DNA of 37,601 nt from Anaerolineales bacterium (lineage in GTDB: Bacteria; Chloroflexota; Anaerolineae; Anaerolineales; Villigracilaceae). The notes below the pieces were generated by a model, which had not been told where the DNA came from, made no database searches, and saw only the letters and a list, made by a program, of their open reading frames with translations. Position 1 is the first letter of the stretch, and each line of letters opens with the position of its first letter. Shown one piece after another: positions 1 to 7,891 of the stretch. A program made the position numbers and the translations under genes. The stretch is taken from contig JAFGCG010000003.1 of the NCBI GenBank assembly GCA_016932715.1, positions 1 to 37,601 of the forward strand, in the 5' to 3' direction.

Positions 1-33
1 AGGACTTAAAGATCGAGAAGCAGTCCCAAAAAC

Positions 34-63
34 CTGCGTGAATCTGCGTTCATCAGCGTCCAA
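34..63. repeat. Degenerate 10-bp tandem repeat
   Basis: Three consecutive 10-mers, CTGCGTGAAT, CTGCGTTCAT and CAGCGTCCAA, form a degenerate tandem array upstream of the first gene. It resembles the short tandemly repeated (STRR-type) intergenic repeats known from filamentous cyanobacteria. No gene is visible in bases 1-125. A ribosome binding site (GAGGAG) lies at 116-121. Confidence 0.6.
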
Positions 64-125
64 AATCCAAAGTGTCAGGTGACTAGATCATTTACAGGGC
101 AAGACATTTATAGCGAGGAGAGAGA

Positions 126-788
126 ATGCTTACCAGGCAAGTTTCGCTGAAGCGCGGGGTAACCGTCACAGCAGTCAATATCACAGAAAACAAAGACATC
201 CCGGAAGCGCTGGCACAACTCGATATCCCTCATCCCAAACCGGTGATCGTCCTGGTCGGCGGCGCGGGTGGGATCGGCTTCCTGGACAAGTTCCCGATGC
301 GCAAAGCAATCGGGATTGTTGCAGGATTGGCGGAAGAGACTGGAGCCGCGGTCGTCGACGGCGGCACGCAGGCTGGCATCATGACGGAAATCGGCAAACA
401 GCGCCAGCAGAACAAGTTCTCCTTTCCACTCATTGGCGTTGTCTTCGACAACCTATTGATGAAGGAAGAACCGGAGTCGATCCTGGACCCGAATCACACA
501 CATTTCGTCCTGATCCCAGGCGATGACTGGGGCGACGAATCGGCCTGGATCTCGAAGATCGCCACTGCCCTGGCTGGAGATCAAAAATCGATCACGGTCC
601 TGGTCAACGGGGGGAACATCTCACGGACCGATGTCGAATACAGCCTGCTGGAAAATCGCACTACGTTTGTCATGCGCGGCACGGGGCGTATGGCAGATGA
701 AATCACGGTGACCGGGAAGGTTATTGCAGTGGATATCTCCAAAAAGCCCGAGGAAATATTGGAATTTCTGAAAACAAAGCTTGTGTAG
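126..788 (+). CDS. SLOG-domain protein (TRPM-type LSDAT family)
   Basis: A 220-residue soluble protein with a Rossmann-like SLOG fold. A glycine-rich loop VGGAGGIG is at residues 44-51, followed by DGGTQAGIMTEIG at 78-90, LVNGGN at 159-164 and GTGRMADE at 185-192. This pattern fits the prokaryotic LSDAT family related to the N-terminal domain of TRPM channels. SLOG domains are thought to bind or process nucleotide-type ligands (established for the superfamily); the ligand here is unknown. The start is supported by GAGGAGAGAGA directly before ATG. The gene stands alone. A second SLOG-superfamily gene (LOG type) lies at 12278. Confidence 0.8.
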   Translation: MLTRQVSLKRGVTVTAVNITENKDIPEALAQLDIPHPKPVIVLVGGAGGIGFLDKFPMRKAIGIVAGLAEETGAAVVDGGTQAGIMTEIGKQRQQNKFSFPLIGVVFDNLLMKEEPESILDPNHTHFVLIPGDDWGDESAWISKIATALAGDQKSITVLVNGGNISRTDVEYSLLENRTTFVMRGTGRMADEITVTGKVIAVDISKKPEEILEFLKTKLV

Positions 789-848
789 GATTGCCAGGCA
801 GGGCTTGAGAAGCAGGAAGATGGGGAGTGAATAACATCCAAAGAATAA

Positions 849-911
849 TGTCATTCTCCCGAAGGACACCGGGACGGTGTGAACGACCCCTTCGACAAGC
901 TCAGAGTGACA
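849..911. repeat. Dispersed palindromic repeat, intergenic copy
   Basis: An imperfect palindrome between the SLOG gene and the phosphatase gene. The outer arms are TGTCATTCT (849-857) and CAGAGTGACA (902-911). The centre holds a perfect hairpin, ACACCG/CGGTGT with a 3-nt loop (866-880), and CTTCGACAAGCTCAGAGTGA runs into the right arm. The CTTCGACAAGCTCAG core belongs to the dispersed family seen at 6335, 7911, 26191, 30952 and 36530. Confidence 0.75.
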
Positions 912-943
912 TAGAAACCAGAAAAGAGGAAAATACACATCCC

Positions 944-1684
944 ATGCAGTTCTATTTCATCCGGCACGGACAATCGATAAACAACGCAAATTGGGGCAAC
1001 CCCGACTACCAGGAAAGTTCTGACCCAGCGCTGACAGCGATCGGAAAGGAACAAGCCCGCCGCGTGGCAGAGTTTCTAAAGAAAAACCAAACCATCACCA
1101 GTGACAAAGATTGGAATGTTCAAAATCGTTATGGCTTTGGTCTGACCCACGTCTATACCAGCCTGATGGAGCGCGCCGCGTTCACGGCTGCCCCGATCGC
1201 CCAGGCGCTGGGTATCCCTCTGATCGCCTGGAAGGAGATCCATGAGGAGGGCGGCATTTACAGTCGCGGGGACCAGTCTAACATCCGCGGCTTGCCGGGG
1301 AAGCCGCGTTCCTTTTTCATGGAAAACTTCCGCACGTTGACGCTTCCGGATGACCTGGACGAAACCGGCTGGTGGAATCGCCCGTTCGAGGCTGAAGACG
1401 AGCGCCAGCCGCGCGCCGACCAGGTGTTCGCCGACCTGCTCACCCGTCACCGCGACCAGGAGGGCCAGCCTGAACAGCGCGTCGTGCTGGTCAGCCATGG
1501 AGGCTTTTTCATGCGCCTGATGTCCGCCATCCTCGAACTTCCCTGGCGGCAGGCATCTCACGGCTTGAAATCATGGTTCCTGCTCAATAACTGTTCCATC
1601 AGCCGATTCGACATTCATGGAGACGAGTTCACCGTTGCCTACCTCAATCGCACGAACCATCTACCCGATCATTTGATCACGTGA
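944..1684 (+). CDS. Histidine phosphatase family protein (phosphoglycerate mutase-like)
   Basis: A 246-residue cytosolic enzyme of the histidine phosphatase superfamily. The catalytic RHG triad is at residues 7-9 (FIRHGQS), the TAIGKEQARRVA helix starts near 31, YTSLMERAAFTA carries the second arginine (R77), a candidate acid is in HEEGG near 100, and the second catalytic histidine is H185 in SHGG. I chose ATG 944 because RHG then falls at the usual N-terminal position and GAGGAAAA precedes it. A start at 827 would translate the upstream palindromic repeat. The substrate cannot be inferred; members dephosphorylate sugars, nucleotides or proteins. Confidence 0.85.
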   Translation: MQFYFIRHGQSINNANWGNPDYQESSDPALTAIGKEQARRVAEFLKKNQTITSDKDWNVQNRYGFGLTHVYTSLMERAAFTAAPIAQALGIPLIAWKEIHEEGGIYSRGDQSNIRGLPGKPRSFFMENFRTLTLPDDLDETGWWNRPFEAEDERQPRADQVFADLLTRHRDQEGQPEQRVVLVSHGGFFMRLMSAILELPWRQASHGLKSWFLLNNCSISRFDIHGDEFTVAYLNRTNHLPDHLIT

Positions 1685-1743
1685 CCGGCACATCGCCGAA
1701 AACAGTGGAATACCCCCTGCATTCGGAGAGGTCATCGGGCTGG

Positions 1744-1749
1744 TATAAT
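1744..1749 (+). promoter_or_regulatory. Extended -10 promoter of ricT (leaderless)
   Basis: TGGTATAAT is an extended -10 element (TGnTATAAT). Only seven bases (TCTCTCC) separate TATAAT from the ATG at 1757, so transcription should start at or next to the A of ATG. There is no room for a Shine-Dalgarno sequence and no clear -35. See 7892, 9222 and 19025 for the same arrangement. Confidence 0.65.
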
Positions 1750-1756
1750 TCTCTCC

Positions 1757-2743
1757 ATGAATCCTAACATTATCGGTGTACGTTTTACCAAAGTTGGCAA
1801 AATTTACCATTTCGACTCCACCACCGTCCCGGATGTGGGCGTTGGCGAGCATGTGATTGTGGATACTTCACGCGGCCGGCACCTGGGTGAGGTCGTTCAA
1901 CTGGTCAAGGAGGTGCCTGCGAAGCCGGATGGCGGCTGGAGGTCGGTGGAACGACGCGCCACCCCGCGCGATCTGCTGCTGCTCCAGTCCTGGCAGGCCA
2001 AACAGACCGAAGCTATGATCAACTGCCGCGCCCGCGCCGCCGAACTGGGGCTGGGCGAAGTCAAGATCGCGGCGGCTGAATACAATTACGATGGTTCACG
2101 CCTCACGTTCCTCTTCCACACGGAAAGTGAGGAAAAGGTCGACCTCAAGTCCCTGAAAAAGGATATGCACGAGCTCTATCCCAACACGCACATCGAGATG
2201 CGGCAAATCGGTCCGCGCGACGTGGCGAAGATCATCGGCGGCATGGGCGCCTGTGGGCTGGAGACGCGCTGCTGCTCCAAATTCCTGACGGACTTCTCCC
2301 CCATCTCCATCAAGATGGCAAAAGAACAAGGCATCTCGCTCACACCCAATGAGATCACTGGCATGTGCGGACGTCTGCGCTGCTGCCTCATTTATGAATA
2401 CGAGCAGTACGTGGAAGCACGCAAGCAATTGCCGAAACGCAACAAACGCGTTGTGACGCCCAAAGGCGAAGGCAAGGTCACAGATGTCCTGCCGATGAGC
2501 AACAAGGTCGTCGTGCTGCTCGAGAACGAGGAAGGCAAACGCTTCACGGAGACCTTCGACAATACAGAACTTCAGCCCTGGGACGAACTCGAAGCCTTGC
2601 GGCGCAAAGCCGAGGCGCCGTGTGACCGTCACAACAGCGGCGGATGCACTTGCGGAAAAAGCAGCAATCGAAAATCGGAAGGCGATAGCCGGAAATCGGA
2701 GAATGGTCATCGCAAATCGGAAAGCGGCAACCGCAAATCGTAA
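1757..2743 (+). CDS. ricT: RicT-like PSP1-domain protein
   Basis: A 328-residue PSP1-domain protein. The N-terminal part (IIGVRFTKVGKIYHF) and the cysteine clusters CGLETRCC (166-173) and CGRLRCC (204-210) are hallmarks of RicT/YaaT. In Bacillus subtilis that protein forms a complex with RicA and RicF, binds Fe-S clusters and modulates RNase Y activity (established for the family). Residues about 235-275 form a small KOW-like beta region. Three more cysteines occur at 289, 297 and 299. The C terminus is unusual: three 7-residue units RKSExxx at 305-325 plus a final RKS, encoded by a 21-nt tandem repeat. Translation probably starts on a leaderless mRNA. Confidence 0.85.
   Translation: MNPNIIGVRFTKVGKIYHFDSTTVPDVGVGEHVIVDTSRGRHLGEVVQLVKEVPAKPDGGWRSVERRATPRDLLLLQSWQAKQTEAMINCRARAAELGLGEVKIAAAEYNYDGSRLTFLFHTESEEKVDLKSLKKDMHELYPNTHIEMRQIGPRDVAKIIGGMGACGLETRCCSKFLTDFSPISIKMAKEQGISLTPNEITGMCGRLRCCLIYEYEQYVEARKQLPKRNKRVVTPKGEGKVTDVLPMSNKVVVLLENEEGKRFTETFDNTELQPWDELEALRRKAEAPCDRHNSGGCTCGKSSNRKSEGDSRKSENGHRKSESGNRKS
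2669..2743. repeat. 21-bp tandem repeat forming the end of ricT
   Basis: Three 21-bp units start at 2669, 2690 and 2711, each built on AAATCGGA, with a partial unit from 2732. The array runs to the stop codon and almost into the next start. Because the unit is a multiple of three it encodes RKSExxx repeats. Similar AAATCGGAA-type words are usually intergenic STRR-like DNA, so this array may have been captured by the reading frame. Confidence 0.75.
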
Positions 2744-2755
2744 ATCACCTGACAC

Positions 2756-3484
2756 ATGGAACTTGAAACCTGGAACTCTCCCCAGAATATTCTGGTGATC
2801 CTCGCGCACCCCGACGACCCTGAGTTCTTCTGCGGCGCGACCCTGGCGCGTTGGGCGCGCGCGGGGCATCGCATCACCTATCAGCTCCTCACCTGCGGAG
2901 ACAAAGGCTTCAACGACTCCACCCCCGCGGACATGACCCCCGAGGCGCTCTGCGCCATCCGCCACGAAGAACAGATCGCCGCGGCAAAGGTCATCGGTGT
3001 GGAGGCGGATGCGGTCCATTTCGGGGATTGCCCCGATGGCTACCTGATTCCGGACCTCAACACGCGCCGGGACGTTGTCCGGGTCATCCGCAAATTCAAG
3101 CCGGATATCCTGGTCACCTGCGACCCCCAAACCTTGTTTGCCACTTACGGGATCAACCACCCCGATCATCGCGCCGCCGGGCAAGTCGTCCTCGACGCGG
3201 TCTTTCCAGCCGCAGGCAGCCCCGTCTTTTTTCCTGAGCTGCTGAGGGAAGGTTACCAGCCCCACATGCCAAAGGAAGTCTGGTGCTCGCTGACCATGCA
3301 GCCCACTGTGGTCCTGGACATCACCGAGACCTGGCCGATCAAAATGGAAGCGCTGCTGCATCACAAAACGCAGATCGGCGATACCGAGAAGTTCAAGGAA
3401 CGGATGAAGTCCCGCCGGGCAGAAGACAGCACAGACGAAAACCCGCGCTACGAAGAAAAATTCCGTGTGGTGAAGTACAAGTAG
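2756..3484 (+). CDS. PIG-L family deacetylase (LmbE-like)
   Basis: A 242-residue zinc-dependent deacetylase. The metal-binding motif AHPDD is at residues 17-21, and the family's second histidine region HPDHRAAG is at 135-142. Family members remove N-acetyl groups from GlcNAc-type sugars or glycosides (MshB, BshB and PIG-L, established); the substrate here is not determinable. Only 12 bp separate it from ricT. The first codons (MELETWNS) lie in repeat-like DNA (GGAACTTGAAACCTGGAAC) and no good Shine-Dalgarno is seen, so the exact start is uncertain. Translational coupling to ricT is possible. Confidence 0.85.
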   Translation: MELETWNSPQNILVILAHPDDPEFFCGATLARWARAGHRITYQLLTCGDKGFNDSTPADMTPEALCAIRHEEQIAAAKVIGVEADAVHFGDCPDGYLIPDLNTRRDVVRVIRKFKPDILVTCDPQTLFATYGINHPDHRAAGQVVLDAVFPAAGSPVFFPELLREGYQPHMPKEVWCSLTMQPTVVLDITETWPIKMEALLHHKTQIGDTEKFKERMKSRRAEDSTDENPRYEEKFRVVKYK

Positions 3485-3488
3485 CACC

Positions 3489-3535
3489 CGTCATTGCGAG
3501 GAGTGGCGCCTCTGGCGCCACGACGAAGCAATCTC
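3489..3535. repeat. Dispersed palindromic repeat (CGTCATTGCGAGGAG type)
   Basis: CGTCATTGCGAGGAG at the left and CGACGAAGCAATCTCC at the right surround a perfect palindrome, GTGGCGCC (3503-3510), TCT, GGCGCCAC (3514-3521). This word pair is a recurrent intergenic repeat in many bacterial genomes. It lies just after the PIG-L stop codon and may act as a transcript end structure. Confidence 0.7.
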
Positions 3536-3560
3536 CGTATTGAGTGGAGACTTGCGCCCT

Positions 3561-3659
3561 ATGAACATCGTCAACGTCGGTTACGACTCGAAGCCAGAAG
3601 GCAGCGCGAATTGGTTAAAAATTTCGTGTGAATGCACGGAATCGTGGCTGAGGTTTTGA
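3561..3659 (+). pseudogene. Possible 5' remnant of an MBL-fold hydrolase gene
   Basis: A 32-codon frame begins MNIVNVGYDS, which resembles the N terminus of small MBL-fold metallohydrolases (typically M-x-I-V-N-V-G-Y-D-S followed by T-N-Y-Y). After ten residues the similarity stops and the frame ends at a TGA. GTGGAG lies about 15 nt upstream. I see no metal-binding HxHxDH motif nearby, so this is at most the broken front of a gene. The rest of 3536-3700 holds nothing I recognise. The assignment rests on a short match from memory. Confidence 0.25.
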
Positions 3660-3700
3660 ACCACCCTGTTAAAAACGGTAGATCCTGAAAGAATTCATCC

Positions 3701-4900
3701 ATGATCGATTTTCTGAAGGAGGCCAGGGAACTCTTCCCCTACACACAATCCCTGCGCCGCGACTTTCATATGCACCCCGAGCTTGGATACCGTGAATTTC
3801 GCACCGGCGGGATCGTCGCGCAGGAGCTCGAAGCCCTCGGCATCGAAGTGACGAAAGGCGTCGGAAAGACCGGCGTTGTTGGCCTGCTGGAAGGGTCGAA
3901 GCCGGGGACCACACTCCTGCTGCGCTTCGACATGGACGCTCTCCCCATCACCGAGGAGACCGGCGCAGAATACGCGTCGCAAAACCCAGGCATCATGCAT
4001 GCCTGCGGACACGACGGCCACACTGCCATCGGTCTCACCGTGGCGAAAATCCTCCACGCCCACCGCGACCAGCTGGCGGGCACGCTCAAGTTCTGTTTCC
4101 AGCCCTCCGAGGAAGGCACCAATGGAGAGGAAATCGGCGGCGCAGTCATGATGATGCGTGACGGCGTACTCGACGATCCCAAAGTCGATATGAGTCTTGC
4201 GCTTCATCTTTGGAATGAAAAACCGCTTGGCTGGCTGGGTGTCACAAAGGGTCCCATCATGGCAGGTGCGGACCTGTTCACGGTCCGGGTCAGCGGCAGA
4301 GGCGGACACGGCGCGATCCCCGATCGTGCGATCGATCCTGTGGTCGCGGCGACCAGCATCGTGAATGCCCTGCAGACCATCGTCTCGCGCAACGTCGCGC
4401 CACTGGAGACCGCCGTGGTGAGCGTCACGAGCATCCATGGCGGGACGACCTTCAACGTCATCCCGCAGGAGGTCAGGCTCGAGGGGACGCTCCGCTCCTT
4501 CGATAACGGAGTCAGGCAAAGGGTGCTGGAACGCTTTGAGCAGATCGTGCACGGCGTCGGGGAAGGAATGGGTTGCCAGGTGGAAGTCGATTTCAAACGC
4601 GTCACACCCGCGCTGGTCAACAACGCGCCGCTGGCGTCCAAGGTGCAGGAAACCGCGCGGCGCGTTCTTCCCGAATCCGATCTTGATTCAGGGTATCAGA
4701 CCATGACCGCCGAGGACATGGCATACTTGCAGGAAAAAGTGCCCGGTTGTTTTTTCTTTGTCGGCTCCAACAACAAGTCACGCCATCTTGATCACGGGCA
4801 TCACCATCCCAGGTTTGATTTCGATGAAGAGGCACTGGTGCACGCCGCGGCGCTGATGGCTGCGGCAGCGATCGATGTGCTTGACCAGCCGCAGGGATAG
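3701..4900 (+). CDS. M20 family amidohydrolase (HipO/AbgA-like)
   Basis: A 399-residue metallohydrolase of peptidase family M20D, the group that hydrolyses N-acyl amino acids, hippurate or aminobenzoyl-glutamate. Visible motifs are RRDFHMHPELGYREF (19-33), the metal-ligand segment RFDMDALPI (75-83), MHACGHDGHTA (99-109, metal ligands C102 and H104) and QPSEEG (134-139) with the catalytic and metal-bound glutamates. A histidine-rich stretch RHLDHGHHHPRFDFDEE near the C terminus supplies the last ligand. Length is normal. No signal peptide is seen, so it is cytosolic. The exact substrate is unknown. The start has only a weak ribosome site. Confidence 0.88.
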   Translation: MIDFLKEARELFPYTQSLRRDFHMHPELGYREFRTGGIVAQELEALGIEVTKGVGKTGVVGLLEGSKPGTTLLLRFDMDALPITEETGAEYASQNPGIMHACGHDGHTAIGLTVAKILHAHRDQLAGTLKFCFQPSEEGTNGEEIGGAVMMMRDGVLDDPKVDMSLALHLWNEKPLGWLGVTKGPIMAGADLFTVRVSGRGGHGAIPDRAIDPVVAATSIVNALQTIVSRNVAPLETAVVSVTSIHGGTTFNVIPQEVRLEGTLRSFDNGVRQRVLERFEQIVHGVGEGMGCQVEVDFKRVTPALVNNAPLASKVQETARRVLPESDLDSGYQTMTAEDMAYLQEKVPGCFFFVGSNNKSRHLDHGHHHPRFDFDEEALVHAAALMAAAAIDVLDQPQG

Positions 4901-4951
4901 GAACGCGGAATATGCGCGGATAAGATTCCGTGAATCGAGCAGGGAGTCTTT

Positions 4952-5518
4952 TTGCAAAAGATTTTCGCCTCGTCTCTTTCCTGGACCCTGATCCTGTGCG
5001 CGTGTTCGACAAGCGTCCCTTCCCCTTCGGCTGTTCCTCCATCCCCTACCGCAGCGCCTCTCGCTCTCCCGACGACAGCCGGTCCACCCACTTCCCAGGG
5101 CTGCGCGTTTCAGTGGGCATACCAGGACCTGCCGGAATTATCAGGCAGCTTCGAACAATCGATCCAGGCGCTTCAGCCGGAAGCACAAGCCAGTGCTTCG
5201 GCATACGGGGAAAACTGCATTCGCCCGGATGGAAGCGTTGCCAACTTCTTCGCCAAGGAAACGGATTTCAGCCTTACATTGCAAGTGGATGACCTGGCGG
5301 ATGAAGCCAACCTGGACAAGTGGATCGTGCAGGTCATGCAGGTGATCGAGAATATTTCGGCCGAACAGATCGCCGGTAGAGGCCCGGGACGGGTACATAT
5401 CATCTTCCAGTCCGGTACAGCCCAAAGCAAGATCAAATTCGAATTTTACAGGTATCTGGTGCTGCCTTCCGGTTTGAGCAACGCTGAGGTTTACAAAGCA
5501 TTGAAATCCCCACAGTAA
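4952..5518 (+). CDS. Putative lipoprotein of unknown function
   Basis: 188 residues with a TTG start preceded by AGGGAG. The N terminus has a short hydrophobic stretch and a lipobox-like LCAC ending at C18, then a Pro/Ser/Thr/Ala-rich linker to about residue 48. This is typical of lipoproteins anchored outside the membrane. The remaining ~140 residues form a predicted alpha/beta domain with the pair C52 and C89, an amphipathic helix (LDKWIVQVMQVIENI) and beta strands (GRVHIIFQS, IKFEFYRYLVL). I do not recognise the domain. It is transcribed in the same direction as its neighbours but shows no functional link. Confidence 0.65.
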   Translation: MQKIFASSLSWTLILCACSTSVPSPSAVPPSPTAAPLALPTTAGPPTSQGCAFQWAYQDLPELSGSFEQSIQALQPEAQASASAYGENCIRPDGSVANFFAKETDFSLTLQVDDLADEANLDKWIVQVMQVIENISAEQIAGRGPGRVHIIFQSGTAQSKIKFEFYRYLVLPSGLSNAEVYKALKSPQ

Positions 5519-5558
5519 AACAATCTCGAAAAGAGCGGCGCACCCTGCTTTTTGATTC

Positions 5559-5587
5559 TTGACAAATCTGCTCCACAATCGTATACT
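5559..5587 (+). promoter_or_regulatory. Strong sigma-70-type promoter of the gbsR-like operon
   Basis: TTGACA (5559-5564), a 17-bp spacer and TATACT (5582-5587) give a near-consensus housekeeping promoter. The predicted start site (about 5593-5595) lies inside the palindrome at 5588-5609, so binding there would block initiation. Confidence 0.85.
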
Positions 5588-5609
5588 GCGTTTAGTAGTT
5601 ACTAAACGC
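5588..5609. promoter_or_regulatory. Palindromic operator, probably for the adjacent GbsR/MarR regulator
   Basis: Two perfect 10-bp arms, GCGTTTAGTA and TACTAAACGC, are separated by the 2-bp centre GT. The palindrome begins immediately after the -10 element and ends 18 bp before the regulator's ATG. Size and symmetry suit a dimeric winged-helix repressor. Autoregulation is an inference from position. Confidence 0.75.
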
Positions 5610-5627
5610 TCATAACGAGATATCCAT

Positions 5628-6152
5628 ATGCCCACATCACTCAGCAAAATCAAGGAAGACTTCACCCAGGGACTAAGCCAGATCAGCCGCTTTTGGGGCT
5701 TCCCAAAAGGGATGGGCGCCATTTTCGCGGTCCTGTATCTCTCCCCCACCCCCCTCTCCCTGGATGAAATCGTCCGGGAGACCGGACTGACCAAAGGCGC
5801 GATCAGCACCGAGATCCGCGCCCTGGCACGGATGGGGCTTGTCCATCGCTCCACCAAACTTGGCGATCGCAAGGATTATTACGAAGCCGAGACCGATTTC
5901 TACGCGGCGATCCGCTCCATTTTGAAGGAGAGGCAGAACAGTGAATTCGACCGCGCCATCCGCTCTGTGAAAGAAACACTTGCAGCGCTGGATGAAAACT
6001 GGGTCGAGAACGAAGAGTGGCAATTCGTCTATGCGCGTGTACAGGCATTGCAGGACTTCTTCGACGCGATCGACAGCCTGGGAAAGGCTGTCATCCGGCT
6101 GGAAAGCCTGGGGGTTGTGAACGTCCAAAAGATCCTGAGTGTTCTGAAATAA
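5628..6152 (+). CDS. GbsR/MarR-family transcriptional regulator
   Basis: 174 residues. Residues about 25-85 form a winged helix-turn-helix (AIFAVLYLSPTPLSLDEIVRE, then TGLTKGAISTEIRALARMG and a wing at KLGDRKDYYEAE). The C-terminal half is helical and probably mediates dimerisation. The family includes GbsR, a repressor of glycine betaine synthesis genes. The effector here is unknown. The gene follows a near-consensus promoter with a perfect palindrome at the transcription start, which strongly suggests autorepression. It is probably co-transcribed with the SDR gene 27 bp downstream, which would then be its main target. Confidence 0.82.
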   Translation: MPTSLSKIKEDFTQGLSQISRFWGFPKGMGAIFAVLYLSPTPLSLDEIVRETGLTKGAISTEIRALARMGLVHRSTKLGDRKDYYEAETDFYAAIRSILKERQNSEFDRAIRSVKETLAALDENWVENEEWQFVYARVQALQDFFDAIDSLGKAVIRLESLGVVNVQKILSVLK

Positions 6153-6179
6153 ATATTATTGTTATTCGAAGGAGGCAAA

Positions 6180-7106
6180 GTGAAAGTTGCAGTTACAGGT
6201 GCATTTAGTTATTCAGGCAAGTACATCACCAGGCGCTTACTGGCGCGCAATGAAGAGGTCATCACACTGACAGGTCATCCGAATCGCCCCGATCCCTTTG
6301 GCGGGAAGGTCAAAGCCTATCCGCTGGATTTCGACCCTTCGGCTCCGCTCAGGGCAGGCTCCGCCAACATGGTACGCAGTTTGCAGGGCGTCGACGTGCT
6401 GGTCAACACGTACTGGGTACGATTCGATAAAGGCGCAAACACACAACCGCGCGCCGTGGAAAATACCCGCAGGCTGGTCAACGCGGCAAAAGCCGCGGGC
6501 GTGAAGCGGATCGTCCATATCAGCATCACGAACCCCTCGGCCGAATCGCATTTGCCGTACTTTTGGGGAAAAGCCGCCAATGAAAAGGCAGTGATCGAAT
6601 CGGGGCTGGGCTATGCCATCCTGCGTCCCACTGTCCTGGTTGGGGACGAGGATATCCTGATCAACAACATCGCCTGGCTGCTCAGGCGCTTCCCGATCTT
6701 CTTCCTGCCCGGCGACGGCTCCTACAAGTTACAGCCTGTCTATGTGGATGATGTCGCAGAACTTGCCGTCGAAGGGGTTTACCGCACGGACAACTACGTG
6801 ATCGACGCGGTCGGTCCTGATATCTTCACATTCAGGGAAATGGTGGAACTGATCGGCGAAAAGATCGGCGCAAAGCGGCTGTTGATCCCGGTCCCGCCGC
6901 GGCTGGCATTGCTGGCAGCACAATTCCTCAGCCTCTTTGTGGGCGACGTGATCCTCACCCCCGAAGAAGTGGAGGGTCTCATGGCTGGTCTATTGGTCTC
7001 GAAGGAACCGCCGCGCGGCAGGACCCGCCTGGCGGACTGGCTGGAAAAGAACCAGGATCGTGTCGGCGGGCAGTATGCTTCGGAAATAAAGAAACATTAC
7101 GAGTGA
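6180..7106 (+). CDS. NAD(P)-binding SDR/NmrA-type protein
   Basis: A 308-residue atypical short-chain dehydrogenase. The nucleotide-binding start VAVTGAFSYSGKYI is at residues 3-16, followed by GVDVLVNTYWVRF (70-82) and a long hydrophobic C-terminal helix region (PPRLALLAAQFLSLFV). It resembles the complex I NDUFA9/NmrA-like subgroup, often lacking an active YxxxK site. GTG 6180 is chosen because GGAGG sits five bases upstream; TTG at 6159 lies before that site. Residues 52-62 (DPSAPLRAGSA) coincide with a dispersed DNA repeat inserted in frame. Likely regulated by the upstream GbsR-like protein. Confidence 0.8.
   Translation: MKVAVTGAFSYSGKYITRRLLARNEEVITLTGHPNRPDPFGGKVKAYPLDFDPSAPLRAGSANMVRSLQGVDVLVNTYWVRFDKGANTQPRAVENTRRLVNAAKAAGVKRIVHISITNPSAESHLPYFWGKAANEKAVIESGLGYAILRPTVLVGDEDILINNIAWLLRRFPIFFLPGDGSYKLQPVYVDDVAELAVEGVYRTDNYVIDAVGPDIFTFREMVELIGEKIGAKRLLIPVPPRLALLAAQFLSLFVGDVILTPEEVEGLMAGLLVSKEPPRGRTRLADWLEKNQDRVGGQYASEIKKHYE
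6335..6365. repeat. Dispersed repeat copy inside the SDR coding sequence
   Basis: The core CCTTCGGCTCCGCTCAGGGC followed by AGGCTCCGCC matches the family whose intergenic copies lie at 887 and 7911. It encodes the extra segment DPSAPLRAGSA in a surface-loop region of the protein and keeps the frame open. Confidence 0.7.
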
Positions 7107-7113
7107 GGTGGGG

Positions 7114-7884
7114 TTATTCGCCTCGGATCAATTCCAGGACCCTGGGCTTGAGCGCGGCATTACAAGCCAGTCCCTCCCCGTGAGTATGACCCTCTGCGCC
7201 GCCCCATGACCCAAAGAAACCTCCCGCCTCCCGAAAGATGGGTGGGAAGGGAGCCACATCCCAAATACTCACAGCCGGGTCGAGCATCACTTCGGCGCGT
7301 CCGGTTGCCACCATGTGATAGCCGTACGCGTCGCCCCAGCCGCGCCCGAAGAAGCATTCCTTGTGCAGGTTCTCGAATACATCCAGTCGTTGCCGCGTGC
7401 GGAACCCTGACCAACTCGTGTAGATAAAAATGGACTGCTTGAATTCACTCACATCCGAGACACGGGTCTGCTTGTCATTCCACCAGCAGCCGAGGCCATC
7501 GGCCGCGGAAAGGACTTCATTCAATGCCGGGAAACAGACCGCGCCGACGCGTGAGATTCCCTCGATCTCCAGAGCGATCAGGACCGAATAAAACGGGACG
7601 CCTTTCAGAAACGACTTAGTCCCATCGATCGGGTCAACGATCCAGCGGAAGGGATTGCCCTCCCCTGCTTTCTCCCCGTATTCCTCCCCGACGATCGCGT
7701 GAGTCGGATACGTCTTCTCGATCTCGCGGCGGATGAATTCCTCCGTCGCCTGGTCCGCGGCAGTGACGGGGGTCTCATCAGGCTTCAGGTCATGCTGGAT
7801 TCCCTTGTTGTAATAGCCGAGTGTGATCTGCCCGGCACGGTGGGCAAGCTGACGTGCAAAGGTGAGGTAGGGTTGAAGGTTCAT
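7114..7884 (-). CDS. hisN: Histidinol-phosphatase HisN-like (inositol monophosphatase family)
   Basis: A 256-residue Mg-dependent phosphatase of the inositol monophosphatase fold. Metal-binding motifs are GEEYGE (66-71) and DPIDGTKSF (84-92). The C-terminal motif SIWDVAPFPPIFREAGG provides the last aspartate. The pattern and length best fit the HisN branch, which dephosphorylates histidinol phosphate in histidine biosynthesis, but inositol or other sugar phosphates remain possible. No other his genes are in the window. The gene converges on the SDR gene with only 7 bp between. The start is probably leaderless, with TATAAT seven bases before ATG. Confidence 0.8.
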   Translation of the reverse strand: MNLQPYLTFARQLAHRAGQITLGYYNKGIQHDLKPDETPVTAADQATEEFIRREIEKTYPTHAIVGEEYGEKAGEGNPFRWIVDPIDGTKSFLKGVPFYSVLIALEIEGISRVGAVCFPALNEVLSAADGLGCWWNDKQTRVSDVSEFKQSIFIYTSWSGFRTRQRLDVFENLHKECFFGRGWGDAYGYHMVATGRAEVMLDPAVSIWDVAPFPPIFREAGGFFGSWGGAEGHTHGEGLACNAALKPRVLELIRGE

Positions 7885-7891
7885 GGCATGA

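Noticed and set aside
2096..3487. 463-codon minus-strand frame opposite ricT and the PIG-L gene
   Set aside because: It runs across two well-supported plus-strand genes and encodes no recognisable protein; the RKS repeat region even yields antisense repeats.
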